Shown here one piece after another: positions 1 through 4,657 of a DNA stretch of 9,000 nt. Location of the stretch: contig JAGFXW010000077.1 in NCBI GenBank assembly GCA_017861495.1, positions 1-9,000 of the forward strand. The letters are read 5' to 3'. Source of the DNA: Bacillota bacterium. Its GTDB lineage: Bacteria; Bacillota_C; Negativicutes; CTSoil-072. Within the stretch, counting starts at the first letter, position 1; each line of letters opens with the position of its first letter. Under the pieces are notes generated by a model that saw only the letters and a list, made by a program, of their open reading frames with translations, was not told where the DNA came from and did not search any database. The position numbers and the translations under genes were made by a program.

Positions 1-1
1 A

Positions 2-574
2 ATTAAAAATGTGGTTTGTGGGTTAGGTGTAGGGTCGTATTTTGAACAATGGGGCTTTGATAAAAAAATTGTGCATGAAGCGGACTGGTATACTTCATTG
101 GAAATGGAAAGCGGCATGACCATCCATGTTTTGCCGGCGCGCCATTTTTCCGGACGGCTTCTAAGCCCCAACAAGACGTTGTGGGCCGGATTTGCATTGG
201 TCACTCCGCAACGACGGATATTTTACAGCGGTGACAGCGGCTACGGGCCGCATTTCAAGGAAATTGGCGAAAGGTTAGATGGGTTTGATCTTGTCCTGAT
301 GGATAACGGACAGCATGACAAACGGTGGCCCTACCTCCATATGATGCCAGAAGACGTGGCGCAGGCGACTGAAGACTTGAAAGCCAAAGCGTTGCTGCCG
401 GGCCACACGGGCAAGTTCGCCATTGCAAACCATCCCTGGGATGAGCCGTTCAAGCGGATCACTGCTGCCAGCCAAAATAAGAACTATAGGCTTCTTACAC
501 CGGTGATTGGACAGCCGATAGAACTTCAAAACCAACAACCATTGTTATCCCAATGGTGGGAAATGATCCGATAA
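2..574 (+). CDS. UlaG-like MBL-fold metal-dependent hydrolase (3' part; 5' end outside window)
   Basis: The frame is open from the first bases of the window, so the gene starts upstream and 190 C-terminal residues are visible. They contain metallo-beta-lactamase-fold elements of the UlaG/NAPE-PLD-like branch: LPARHFSGR followed by NKTLWAGF, then FYSGDSGYGPHF (the GD metal-ligand motif), DLVLMDNGQHDKRWP, HMMPEDVAQA and LPGHTGKFAIANHPWDEP near the C terminus. The N-terminal HxHxDH zinc motif would lie upstream and cannot be checked. Family members are soluble cytosolic hydrolases of phosphodiester, lactone or amide bonds; the substrate here is not predictable. The gene ends 129 bp before a MerR regulator on the same strand, with a hairpin between them. 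Family assignment is confident, function is not. Confidence 0.88.
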   Translation: MKNVVCGLGVGSYFEQWGFDKKIVHEADWYTSLEMESGMTIHVLPARHFSGRLLSPNKTLWAGFALVTPQRRIFYSGDSGYGPHFKEIGERLDGFDLVLMDNGQHDKRWPYLHMMPEDVAQATEDLKAKALLPGHTGKFAIANHPWDEPFKRITAASQNKNYRLLTPVIGQPIELQNQQPLLSQWWEMIR

Positions 575-610
575 AAACAAGCCGGTTGCCGTAATCGAAA
601 ACCATCACAA

Positions 611-648
611 CCTTTTTGCCGCATGCAATGAAATCTACGGCAAAAAGG
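611..648. repeat. Perfect 11-bp inverted repeat after the hydrolase gene
   Basis: CCTTTTTGCCG (611-621) and its exact complement CGGCAAAAAGG (638-648) flank a 16-nt loop. In RNA this is a stable hairpin that could end transcription of the upstream hydrolase gene, but no U tract follows on either strand, so it is not a textbook intrinsic terminator. It ends 2 bp before the -35 element of the next promoter, so it could also be a protein binding site. Confidence 0.6.
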
Positions 649-650
649 TC

Positions 651-680
651 TTGACGTGGAGTTGGCTTAAATTGTAGACC
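651..680 (+). promoter_or_regulatory. Candidate MerR-type promoter/operator
   Basis: TTGACG (651-656) and TAGACC (675-680) are separated by 18 bp containing TGGAGTTGGCTTAA. The layout TTGAC..GGAGTT..CTT..TAGAC matches, from memory, the operator-promoters of AdhR/NmlR-type MerR regulators, where a dyad sits inside an over-long spacer (usually 19 bp). It lies directly in front of the merR-family gene, suggesting autoregulation. The right half of the dyad is degenerate and the -10 is weak. Confidence 0.5.
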
Positions 681-703
681 GAATTTCGGGGAGGTGGATT
701 TAC

Positions 704-1090
704 ATGCTAATTGCAGAAGTAAGTGAGACATTTGGTATTACACAGGATACATTACGTTATTATGAACGCATCGGGCTAATTCCTACTGTGAACCGTAATA
801 AAAGCGGAATCAGGGATTATACGGAACAAGACTGCAGATGGGTCGAATTTATCAAATGTATGCGAAATGCAGGCCTTCCGATAGAAGTCTTGATTGAGTA
901 TGTTCAACTGTTTCAACAGGGTGAGGAAACGATTGAGACAAGAAAAGAAATTTTAATCGAGCAGCGCAGGCAACTCAAAGCCAGGATGGAAGATATGCAG
1001 AAAACCCTGGACCGCTTGGATTATAAAATTGCAACCTATGAGCAGGGAGTAGCGGTGGCGGAAAAAACGCTAAGCAAACCGGAAAATTAA
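704..1090 (+). CDS. MerR-family transcriptional regulator, AdhR/NmlR-like
   Basis: A 128-aa protein. The ATG at 704 follows the ribosome binding site GGGGAGGTGG (689-697). Residues 1-70 form the winged helix-turn-helix of the MerR family (AEVSETFGITQDTLRYYERIGLI, then R37-D38-Y39 of the wing and W46-V47-E48-F49). A long amphipathic helix at about 85-115 (EQRRQLKARMEDMQKTLDRLDYKI) gives the antiparallel dimer coiled coil. Length and sequence fit the short AdhR/YraB group. The two cysteines are C44 and C52; Cys52 is the position reported in Bacillus subtilis AdhR to react with aldehydes. A role in electrophile or aldehyde sensing is therefore an inference. No adhesion-type dehydrogenase or other obvious target is adjacent downstream, so the regulator probably acts on itself, the upstream hydrolase or a distant gene. 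Confidence 0.9.
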   Translation: MLIAEVSETFGITQDTLRYYERIGLIPTVNRNKSGIRDYTEQDCRWVEFIKCMRNAGLPIEVLIEYVQLFQQGEETIETRKEILIEQRRQLKARMEDMQKTLDRLDYKIATYEQGVAVAEKTLSKPEN

Positions 1091-1140
1091 AAAACTCATG
1101 TATTTTCTAAGCTCATCCTTAGAAAATACATGAGTTTTTT
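1089..1140 (+). terminator. Intrinsic terminator of the merR-family gene (perfect 23-bp stem)
   Basis: The 23-nt arm at 1089-1111 is perfectly complementary to 1118-1140 with a 6-nt loop. The left arm starts with A6 and the right arm ends with T6, so it can act in both directions. It begins inside the TAA stop codon of the regulator gene. The bidirectional shape also shields against transcription from the right. Confidence 0.93.
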
Positions 1141-1325
1141 GTTGTAAATATTGTTGTTTATTTCGTCATAGATCTTTTTACCACCTGATTTTGGACAGAT
1201 GTGGTAATTTATTGCTATTGAAAAGACAAAATAGATATATATTCTCACTATAAATACATATGTGTTTTTAAGAAGAACAGATATTACAAAAAACACTGTT
1301 TTACTATTAAAAAAATAAAAATATG
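1141..1325. other. AT-rich intergenic stretch
   Basis: Very AT-rich with stops in all frames on the + strand and no credible gene. The only structure seen is a 7-bp inverted repeat TTACCAC (1178-1184) / GTGGTAA (1201-1207) with a 16-nt loop, which could be a regulator site. An open frame on the minus strand across 1096-1524 has no ribosome binding site and is a hydrophobic low-complexity shadow of AT-rich DNA. Confidence 0.5.
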
Positions 1326-1354
1326 TTGACACATCGTAAAATATATAGTATATT
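1326..1354 (+). promoter_or_regulatory. Strong sigma-A-type promoter for the 58-aa gene
   Basis: TTGACA (1326-1331), 17-bp spacer, TATATT (1349-1354). The predicted start is near 1361, giving a leader of only about 25 nt before the ATG at 1387. Confidence 0.75.
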
Positions 1355-1365
1355 GTATACAATAT
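1350..1365. promoter_or_regulatory. 16-bp perfect palindrome over the -10 element (candidate operator)
   Basis: ATATTGTATACAATAT is perfectly self-complementary and covers the -10 and transcription start of the promoter at 1326-1354. The core TTGTATACAA resembles sites bound by some GntR-family repressors (family knowledge, from memory). The position implies repression by blocking RNA polymerase. No gene for a matching regulator is seen in the window. Confidence 0.6.
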
Positions 1366-1386
1366 TATATGAAGGAGTGATAAATA

Positions 1387-1563
1387 ATGAATAAAACTGT
1401 AACGCATGAAAGTATGGAGCAATATGGAAAGGAACAAGGAATAGGCGCTGTCCAGAGCAGCGGAAAGCAACCGGGAGACGAGCGGTGCGAGTGGTGCGGA
1501 AGCATCAGCAGTGGATATCTTCATGAATGCTTAACTTCAAGTTTTTTACCTTTCGGTGACTAG
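1387..1563 (+). CDS. Small Cys-containing protein of unknown function (58 aa)
   Basis: ATG at 1387 follows GAAGGAGTGA (1371-1380), an excellent ribosome binding site, and a consensus promoter with an operator-like palindrome, so the frame is very likely translated. The product is soluble, begins MNKTVTHESMEQYGKEQG and holds a CEWC motif (C34, C37) plus C48; it ends in SSFLPFGD. No family is recognised. Base composition changes sharply after codon 18, from AT-rich to a GC-rich segment (about 1442-1515), which may mean the start of an older gene has been joined to unrelated DNA. It could therefore be a real small protein or the stub of a truncated regulated gene. The next 330 bp contain no convincing gene. 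Confidence 0.55.
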   Translation: MNKTVTHESMEQYGKEQGIGAVQSSGKQPGDERCEWCGSISSGYLHECLTSSFLPFGD

Positions 1564-1757
1564 GAATGATGGATATTTCAAGCCCCGTGTTTCGGCGAAG
1601 AAATCGATGCCTGGCATTTCCTAACTATCCGTTAACCTCGTGCTTATACAGAAAATGCATAGTGAATTTACGATTTTCAACAGGCACGCGTATTGGCGTG
1701 TTTTTTCTTTTATCAAAAAAAGTTGCATCGGCAAACGTGAGTAATATTACCCAATGA
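1564..1757. other. Intergenic region between the 58-aa gene and the second MBL gene
   Basis: No supported gene. An open frame from 1566 to 1757 has no ribosome binding site and runs through a hairpin-T6 terminator, so it is judged fortuitous. The stretch holds that terminator (1685-1706) and is followed by a candidate promoter for the next gene. Confidence 0.5.
1685..1706 (+). terminator. Short intrinsic terminator
   Basis: CACGC (1685-1689), loop GTATTG, GCGTG (1696-1700), followed directly by T6 and more T-rich sequence. The stem is short but GC-rich and the T tract is good. It probably ends the transcript of the 58-aa gene. Confidence 0.6.
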
Positions 1758-1787
1758 TTGCCAGTCTATCCTGTTTTGATGTATACT
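1758..1787 (+). promoter_or_regulatory. Candidate promoter for the second MBL gene
   Basis: TTGCCA (1758-1763), 18-bp spacer, TATACT (1782-1787), downstream of the preceding terminator. It would give a leader of about 105 nt to the preferred ATG at 1900. Confidence 0.45.
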
Positions 1788-1899
1788 ATTAGAGTATATT
1801 ATGCGATATGGTTCGCAGCATCAAACTGCAGTTGATAAAATTGCCGCTGGGGCAGGCGGCTGTGTTTTGTGGTTACTGCGAGATAAAGGTGAGATTGGG

Positions 1900-2781
1900 A
1901 TGGATAGAATTATTGAGGTTACGGCTGGAAAAGGCGGCAATGCATATTTGCTCATGGGTGACAAAAAAACGGCACTCCTCGAATGTGGCATGGCCTATTG
2001 CGGGGCTGCCCTTATCGGTAATATTAGACAAATACTTCAGCAAAAGCCGTTGGATTATATACTGATCACTCATTCGCATTATGATCATGTCGGAGCCCTG
2101 CCATATATAAAAAAAGAATGGCCTGGCCTCAAAGTGCTGGGGGCGGAATATGCCCGGAAAGTATTTCAAAGTCGAACCGCTTTGAAAACGATTAAGCAGT
2201 TAAGCCGACAGGCTGCCAAACATTTTCATGCGGGGGATATAGAAGAGTATGATGATGCTCTAATGAAACTGGATCACAGCATTTCGGATGGAGATGTGCT
2301 GGACCTGGGTGGTTTGCGCATTAAGGTGATCGAAACGCTGGGGCATACCAAGTGTTCATTATCTTTTTTGATAAATAACGACATTCTTTTTGCCAGTGAA
2401 TCAACCGGCTATATGAATATGACGGGAGAAATTACTCCTTGTTTTTTAACCAGCTGTTCAGAAGCGATTAAGTCCATAAAAAAATGCCAAGCCATCAATC
2501 CTCGGTTTATTATTCCTTCCCATTTGCGGTTGACCGATAAATGCGATACGTTCAATTATTGGGAAAAATGTCTTGCAGCTGTGGAAGAAGCAAAAACGTT
2601 TATTTTGCAGTTGGCTGACCAAGGTTATGAAGAAACGCAAATATTTACTGAATTTGAAAATCGGTTTCGCGATGAGCAGAGCAAGCGGGGGCAACCCAAT
2701 GCCGCATACCGAATTAATTTACATACCATGGTCAAAACGGTGTTGCGTGAAGCAGCTCCGGAGTTATCCCTAGCGCAATAG
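1900..2781 (+). CDS. MBL-fold metallo-hydrolase, substrate unknown
   Basis: 293 aa from the ATG at 1900, which has GGTGAG six bases upstream and matches the usual MDRIIEVTAGKGGNAYLL beginning of such proteins. The frame is open back to an ATG at 1801, which would add 33 residues of poor quality and has no ribosome binding site. The zinc motif HxHxDH is T57-HSHYDH-V (H58, H60, D62, H63). Other expected ligands are H149 in LGHTKCS and H208 in IPSHLRL. The position usually filled by the bridging Asp reads FASEST (E167), so Glu replaces Asp or the site is modified; metal content may differ. The C-terminal 80 residues are helical. No transport signal is visible, so it is probably cytosolic. It stands alone, with its own promoter and a terminator-like hairpin downstream. 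The reaction cannot be predicted. Confidence 0.88.
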   Translation: MDRIIEVTAGKGGNAYLLMGDKKTALLECGMAYCGAALIGNIRQILQQKPLDYILITHSHYDHVGALPYIKKEWPGLKVLGAEYARKVFQSRTALKTIKQLSRQAAKHFHAGDIEEYDDALMKLDHSISDGDVLDLGGLRIKVIETLGHTKCSLSFLINNDILFASESTGYMNMTGEITPCFLTSCSEAIKSIKKCQAINPRFIIPSHLRLTDKCDTFNYWEKCLAAVEEAKTFILQLADQGYEETQIFTEFENRFRDEQSKRGQPNAAYRINLHTMVKTVLREAAPELSLAQ

Positions 2782-2848
2782 TCGCGTACGCAATGCAAAG
2801 ACTGTTTGATCGTTGCATTAAAAAACGGAGACATAATTTTCACATAGG

Positions 2849-2891
2849 AACTCTTGCGGTTTACAGCTTATTGTTAGGGACTGCAAGAGTT
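2849..2891 (+). terminator. Terminator-like hairpin after the second MBL gene
   Basis: The arms at 2849-2860 and 2880-2891 pair over 12 bp (AACTCTTGCGGT with ACTGCAAGAGTT, one G-U pair) with a 19-nt loop, followed by TGATTATTG, a weak U-rich tail. A smaller hairpin, ATGCAA/TTGCAT with a 14-nt loop, lies just upstream at 2793-2818. It is the only plausible end for the MBL transcript. Confidence 0.55.
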
Positions 2892-2946
2892 TGATTATTG
2901 ATTGGAATTATTCTGAAAAATATTTTTGTGTATTCGAAAATTCCTA

Positions 2947-2974
2947 TTTACTTTTTCTAAAACAAGCGTATAAT
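2947..2974 (+). promoter_or_regulatory. Candidate promoter of the 36-aa gene leader
   Basis: A perfect TATAAT at 2969-2974 has a weak -35 (TTTACT, 2947-2952, 16-bp spacer). If used, it makes a leader of about 260 nt before the 36-aa gene. The -35 is poor, so the call rests mainly on the -10. Confidence 0.4.
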
Positions 2975-2981
2975 AAAAAAC

Positions 2982-3224
2982 ATAGTACAAAAAATAAATT
3001 TATTATTTTAACCAAGTGGGACAAAAAACGTCCATACAGTAATCAAAATGTATGATGTCCAAAACAGTAATTGAAACAAAGTAGATCAACTATCGAATGT
3101 ATGAAAAATTAGTGTAAACATTTTACTGGCGTGCAGGGAAAAATGCGGGACAAAAGTACAAATTTATTTTGTGTTACAGGGACAAAATGAGTCCCTGTAA
3201 CTATAGATTGACACAACTTGAAAG
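2982..3224 (+). other. Structured long leader with repeated GGGACAAAA boxes
   Basis: No gene is seen. GGGACAAAA occurs three times (3018-3026, 3147-3155, 3179-3187). Two copies form hairpins with a 7-nt loop: GGAC/GTCC at 3019-3022/3030-3033, and a perfect 11-bp stem GTTACAGGGAC (3173-3183) / GTCCCTGTAAC (3191-3201). The strong hairpin ends 24 nt before the ribosome binding site of the 36-aa gene and has no U tract, so it is a leader structure or operator rather than a terminator. It matches no RNA class I recognise. Confidence 0.45.
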
Positions 3225-3241
3225 AAGGAGGAGAGAATAGT

Positions 3242-3352
3242 ATGGTTTTCATGGTTTGGGATGATGGCGATTGGGAAGATGAGGATGAAAAACTATGGGA
3301 TGCTGATTATGACCTCTCGCATTCCAGTGCAACAACCGCAGTAACTAAATAA
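3242..3352 (+). CDS. Acidic Trp-rich 36-aa protein, unknown function
   Basis: AAGGAGG (3225-3231) sits 10 nt before the ATG at 3242, and a strong terminator follows 14 nt after the stop, so this is an independent gene-sized unit. The product is MVFMVWDDGDW, then an acidic run EDEDEKLWDADYDL and a polar Ser/Thr tail ending TAVTK. It has three Trp and twelve Asp/Glu, no Cys and no membrane segment. It could be a small regulatory or binding protein, or a leader peptide with no downstream gene. No family is recognised. Confidence 0.65.
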   Translation: MVFMVWDDGDWEDEDEKLWDADYDLSHSSATTAVTK

Positions 3353-3366
3353 AACTTTTACATTGC

Positions 3367-3398
3367 ACTACCTTAACTCATAGGGTAGTCTTTTTTTT
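3367..3398 (+). terminator. Intrinsic terminator of the 36-aa gene
   Basis: A 9-bp stem (3367-3375 with 3381-3389, one G-T pair, 5-nt loop) is followed by C and T8 (3391-3398). Confidence 0.93.
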
Positions 3399-3455
3399 AA
3401 TCTTTTTTGTTGAACCGTTTTTGCGGGAGTATTGAATTTGCATAACTGAAGGATG

Positions 3456-3516
3456 TTTGCTAAAATTATCCTATAAAGAAGAATGTGTATTAATTTTCGC
3501 GGATAAAATTAGCAAA
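3456..3516. repeat. 16-nt inverted repeat reaching the ribosome binding site of the next gene
   Basis: TTTGCTAAAATTATCC (3456-3471) pairs with GGATAAAATTAGCAAA (3501-3516) at 14 of 16 positions, with a 29-nt loop. The right arm overlaps the AAAGGA ribosome binding site (3514-3519) of the small membrane-protein gene. It could mask that site in RNA or act as a DNA operator. Which of these applies cannot be read from sequence. Confidence 0.55.
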
Positions 3517-3527
3517 GGAATGATGTC

Positions 3528-3653
3528 ATGTTTGATATATCAGAGCGGACGATTGCACTGCTTATTGTGACCGGGGGTGCTTTTGCGTTGGGGATAGGTA
3601 CGGCGGTTGTCCTGCGGTTCATTAAAAATTTGCGAAAAAGCAGAAGCTCATAG
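3528..3653 (+). CDS. Small membrane protein, first half of a probable two-helix protein split by a frameshift
   Basis: 41 aa from the ATG at 3528, with AAAGGA eight bases upstream. One transmembrane helix, about residues 8-32 (TIALLIVTGGAFALGIGTAVV), is followed by a basic stretch RFIKNLRKSRSS. The stop at 3651 looks premature: reading one base back at the A5 run (3635-3639) continues as KKQKLIGIILIVTFAIPYWL, a second helix, to a stop at 3743-3745. That gives a hairpin of two helices with a basic cytoplasmic loop. The extended frame then overlaps the next gene by 11 nt, the usual mark of translational coupling. So this is either a true 41-aa protein or, more likely, a roughly 72-aa protein with a lost A. 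No family is recognised. Confidence 0.6.
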   Translation: MFDISERTIALLIVTGGAFALGIGTAVVLRFIKNLRKSRSS

Positions 3654-3745
3654 GTATCATTTTGATTGTGACTTTTGCAATTCCTTATTGGTTGATACAA
3701 AATCCTGGTTTTTATGGGGAAGGGAACTCGAAAAATGGCGGGTGA
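3626..3745 (+). pseudogene. Second-helix half of the two-helix membrane protein (out of frame)
   Basis: This frame lacks its own ribosome binding site and ATG start but encodes K-F-A-KKQKLIGIILIVTFAIPYWLIQ followed by NPGFYGEGNSKNGG and TGA. The hydrophobic segment and the fit to the end of the preceding frame suggest it is the C-terminal half of that protein. The frame change is repaired by one extra A in the run at 3635-3639. Mutation, sequencing error or slippage are all possible. Confidence 0.5.
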
Positions 3746-4094
3746 ATTATCAGGTGGTTGCAAAAACTGCACCATGCTTCTGATTAGACGATGTTATGGG
3801 CGAAATTGGTGGTTTCGATTGGTCCGCGAGCCGCTAATGTGGGGTATGCGGATCCTGGCTTGGTGGAATAAAATTGATGTACGGGGGCATGGAACCGGCA
3901 ACCCGGAATGCCGGGGGTGTATTCGTTTCATTAAAAGCGAGTTGGAAGAAAAGTCGCCCTCTTTTGTTTTTCTTAACAAATATATCGGACTGAGGTTTAA
4001 GGTATTGCGGGATTCGATGCTTACGCAGGAAGATTTTGGTGAAGCAAAGCGTTACGCTAAAGAAGCAATGACGAAAGAGCAAGCAAAAATGTGA
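3735..4094 (+). CDS. Protein with two CxxC motifs, unknown function
   Basis: 119 aa from the ATG at 3735, which has GAAGGG ten bases upstream and overlaps the end of the upstream frame as ATGGCGGGTGA. An ATG at 3714 in the same frame has no ribosome binding site. CKNC near the N terminus and CRGC in the middle (GTGNPECRGCIRF) could together bind a zinc ion or Fe-S cluster. Between them lies a Trp/Arg-rich amphipathic stretch (NWWFRLVREPLMWGMRILAWW) that may contact the membrane. The C-terminal third is a charged helical region (EDFGEAKRYAKEAMTKEQ). The first 40 residues look less protein-like than the rest, so the true start may be the ATG at 3774. Linkage to the small membrane protein suggests a joint role. 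No family is recognised with confidence. Confidence 0.6.
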   Translation: MAGELSGGCKNCTMLLIRRCYGRNWWFRLVREPLMWGMRILAWWNKIDVRGHGTGNPECRGCIRFIKSELEEKSPSFVFLNKYIGLRFKVLRDSMLTQEDFGEAKRYAKEAMTKEQAKM

Positions 4095-4125
4095 CGCCTT
4101 TTGCCTCGAAACTCAATGGGGTGAA

Positions 4126-4154
4126 TTGACATCCAAATTGGGTAATGGTATAAT
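4126..4154 (+). promoter_or_regulatory. Consensus sigma-A promoter of the tRNA-Arg gene
   Basis: TTGACA (4126-4131), exactly 17 bp, TATAAT (4149-4154), with an extended -10 TGG just before it. A perfect match, as expected for a stable RNA gene. The start should lie near 4161, about 47 nt before the mature tRNA. Confidence 0.93.
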
Positions 4155-4207
4155 ATTTTTTGTTGCGATGCAACAGGATTTATATTCTGTTGTATGACCA
4201 TAATTTT

Positions 4208-4283
4208 GCGCTTGTAGCTCAGGGGATAGAGCAACGGACTTCTAATCCGTTGGTCGCACGTTCGAATCGTGCCAAGCGCGCCA
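4208..4283 (+). tRNA. tRNA-Arg (anticodon TCT)
   Basis: A 76-nt cloverleaf with encoded CCA. Acceptor GCGCTTG pairs with CAAGCGC (4273-4279), discriminator G, CCA at 4281-4283. D arm GCTC/GAGC; anticodon stem ACGGA/TCCGT with loop CTTCTAA, anticodon TCT reading AGA; T arm GCACG/CGTGC with loop TTCGAAT. Every stem is fully paired. It forms a single-gene unit with its own promoter and terminator. The accessory TPS region starts just downstream, but no second copy of the tRNA 3' end is seen, so nothing shows it served as an integration site. Confidence 0.97.
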
Positions 4284-4292
4284 ATGAAATCA

Positions 4293-4330
4293 AGCCTTCC
4301 GGAGATTGTGTCGGAGGGCTTTTTTGTTTT
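4293..4330 (+). terminator. Intrinsic terminator of the tRNA-Arg gene
   Basis: AGCCTTCCG (4293-4301) pairs with CGGAGGGCT (4312-4320), 9 bp with one G-T pair and a 10-nt loop, followed by TTTTTTGTTTT. Confidence 0.95.
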
Positions 4331-4346
4331 GGGTAACGATTATAAC

Positions 4347-4435
4347 AATAGACAGAAAAATAGCAAAAACTATTAAAAGTATATTTTTTATCGTAAAAAT
4401 AAAAAACAGAATACTCGCTCAATTTTTAAAAACAG
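4347..4435 (+). repeat. Upstream-region repeat, copy A
   Basis: AATAGACAGAAAAATA (4347-4362) recurs exactly at 7789-7804. The following sequence is also alignable with gaps: AAAAGTATATTT with a T-rich tail, then ATAAAAAA..ACTCG..AATT. Copy A lies between the tRNA terminator and the first riboswitch; copy B cuts off the TpsA reading frame. It is AT-rich, but the 16-nt identity and the shared order argue for common descent. Confidence 0.6.
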
Positions 4436-4442
4436 GCAGGGT

Positions 4443-4472
4443 TTGACTGAAAAATGCAGAAGATAATAAATA
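4443..4472 (+). promoter_or_regulatory. Candidate promoter for the riboswitch-tpsB transcript
   Basis: TTGACT (4443-4448), 18-bp spacer, TAAATA (4467-4472). The start would fall about 25 nt before the aptamer. The -35 is good and the -10 is mediocre. Confidence 0.45.
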
Positions 4473-4504
4473 GCTTTAAAGTGCTTCATAGGAGTTTAGA
4501 GAAT

Positions 4505-4630
4505 ACAGTAAGGGCAAACTTGCCGAAAGGTAAGGGCGCAAAGCCGTGGGTCTAAAAGCCCCGGGTACTGGGCTCGGGACTGCCAGGCCGCACCGGATAA
4601 TCCGGTTGTGTTCTGGTGGTTTTGTTTTTT
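4505..4630 (+). ncRNA. c-di-GMP-I (GEMM-I) riboswitch, copy 1, before tpsB
   Basis: Conserved GEMM-I segments occur in order: GGGCAAAC, P2 stem CTTGCC with GAAA tetraloop and GGTAAG, then GGGCGCAAAGCC, GGGTCTAAAAGCCC, GGGTACTGGGCTC and CTGCC. These correspond to the GGCAAACC / GAAA / GGACGCAAAGCC / CCUAAA / GGUAG core of the Vibrio Vc2 aptamer. The G just before CAAAC, which I take to be the ligand-contacting G20 of Vc2, is kept, favouring c-di-GMP over cGAMP. The downstream terminator begins with the aptamer's own CTGCC, so aptamer folding and termination should exclude each other: ligand binding would allow transcription of tpsB (an ON switch). The P1 stem is short and its exact limits are uncertain. 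Confidence 0.9.
4580..4630 (+). terminator. Riboswitch expression platform, copy 1 (intrinsic terminator)
   Basis: Outer stem CTGCCAG (4580-4586) with CTGGTGG (4613-4619, two wobble pairs), inner stem around ACCGGA / TCCGGT (4592-4606), followed by TTTTGTTTTTT (4620-4630). The 5' arm contains the last conserved aptamer bases. The tpsB ATG lies 28 nt after the T tract. Confidence 0.85.
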
Positions 4631-4657
4631 GTGGGATTGAGAAAGGGGATTGAATGG

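Noticed and set aside
1096..1524. 142-codon open frame on the minus strand
   Set aside because: It is a low-complexity hydrophobic product from AT-rich DNA, runs through a perfect terminator and over a strong plus-strand promoter, and has no ribosome binding site.
1566..1757. 63-codon open frame on the plus strand
   Set aside because: It has no ribosome binding site and no recognisable product, and it passes through the CACGC/GCGTG-T6 terminator.
1801..1899. Upstream ATG start for the second MBL gene
   Set aside because: It has no ribosome binding site, and the 33 extra residues do not resemble the family; the ATG at 1900 has GGTGAG and fits the expected N terminus.
3208..3213. TTGACA as a promoter -35 for the 36-aa gene
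   Set aside because: The matching -10 would fall on or beyond the ribosome binding site, leaving no leader; no TATAAT-like element is at the right distance.
4208..4283. tRNA-Arg as integration site of a mobile island carrying the TPS genes
   Set aside because: No integrase gene and no second copy of the tRNA 3' end could be found up to position 9000.
4219..4422. 67-codon frame on the minus strand
   Set aside because: It is antisense to the tRNA-Arg gene and its terminator; the peptide SPEGLISLARLARFERATNGLEV is a well-known artefact of translating tRNA antisense.
4616..4657. GTG start extending TpsB by 14 residues
   Set aside because: It lies inside the riboswitch terminator and T tract and spoils the signal peptide; the ATG at 4658 has a good ribosome binding site.
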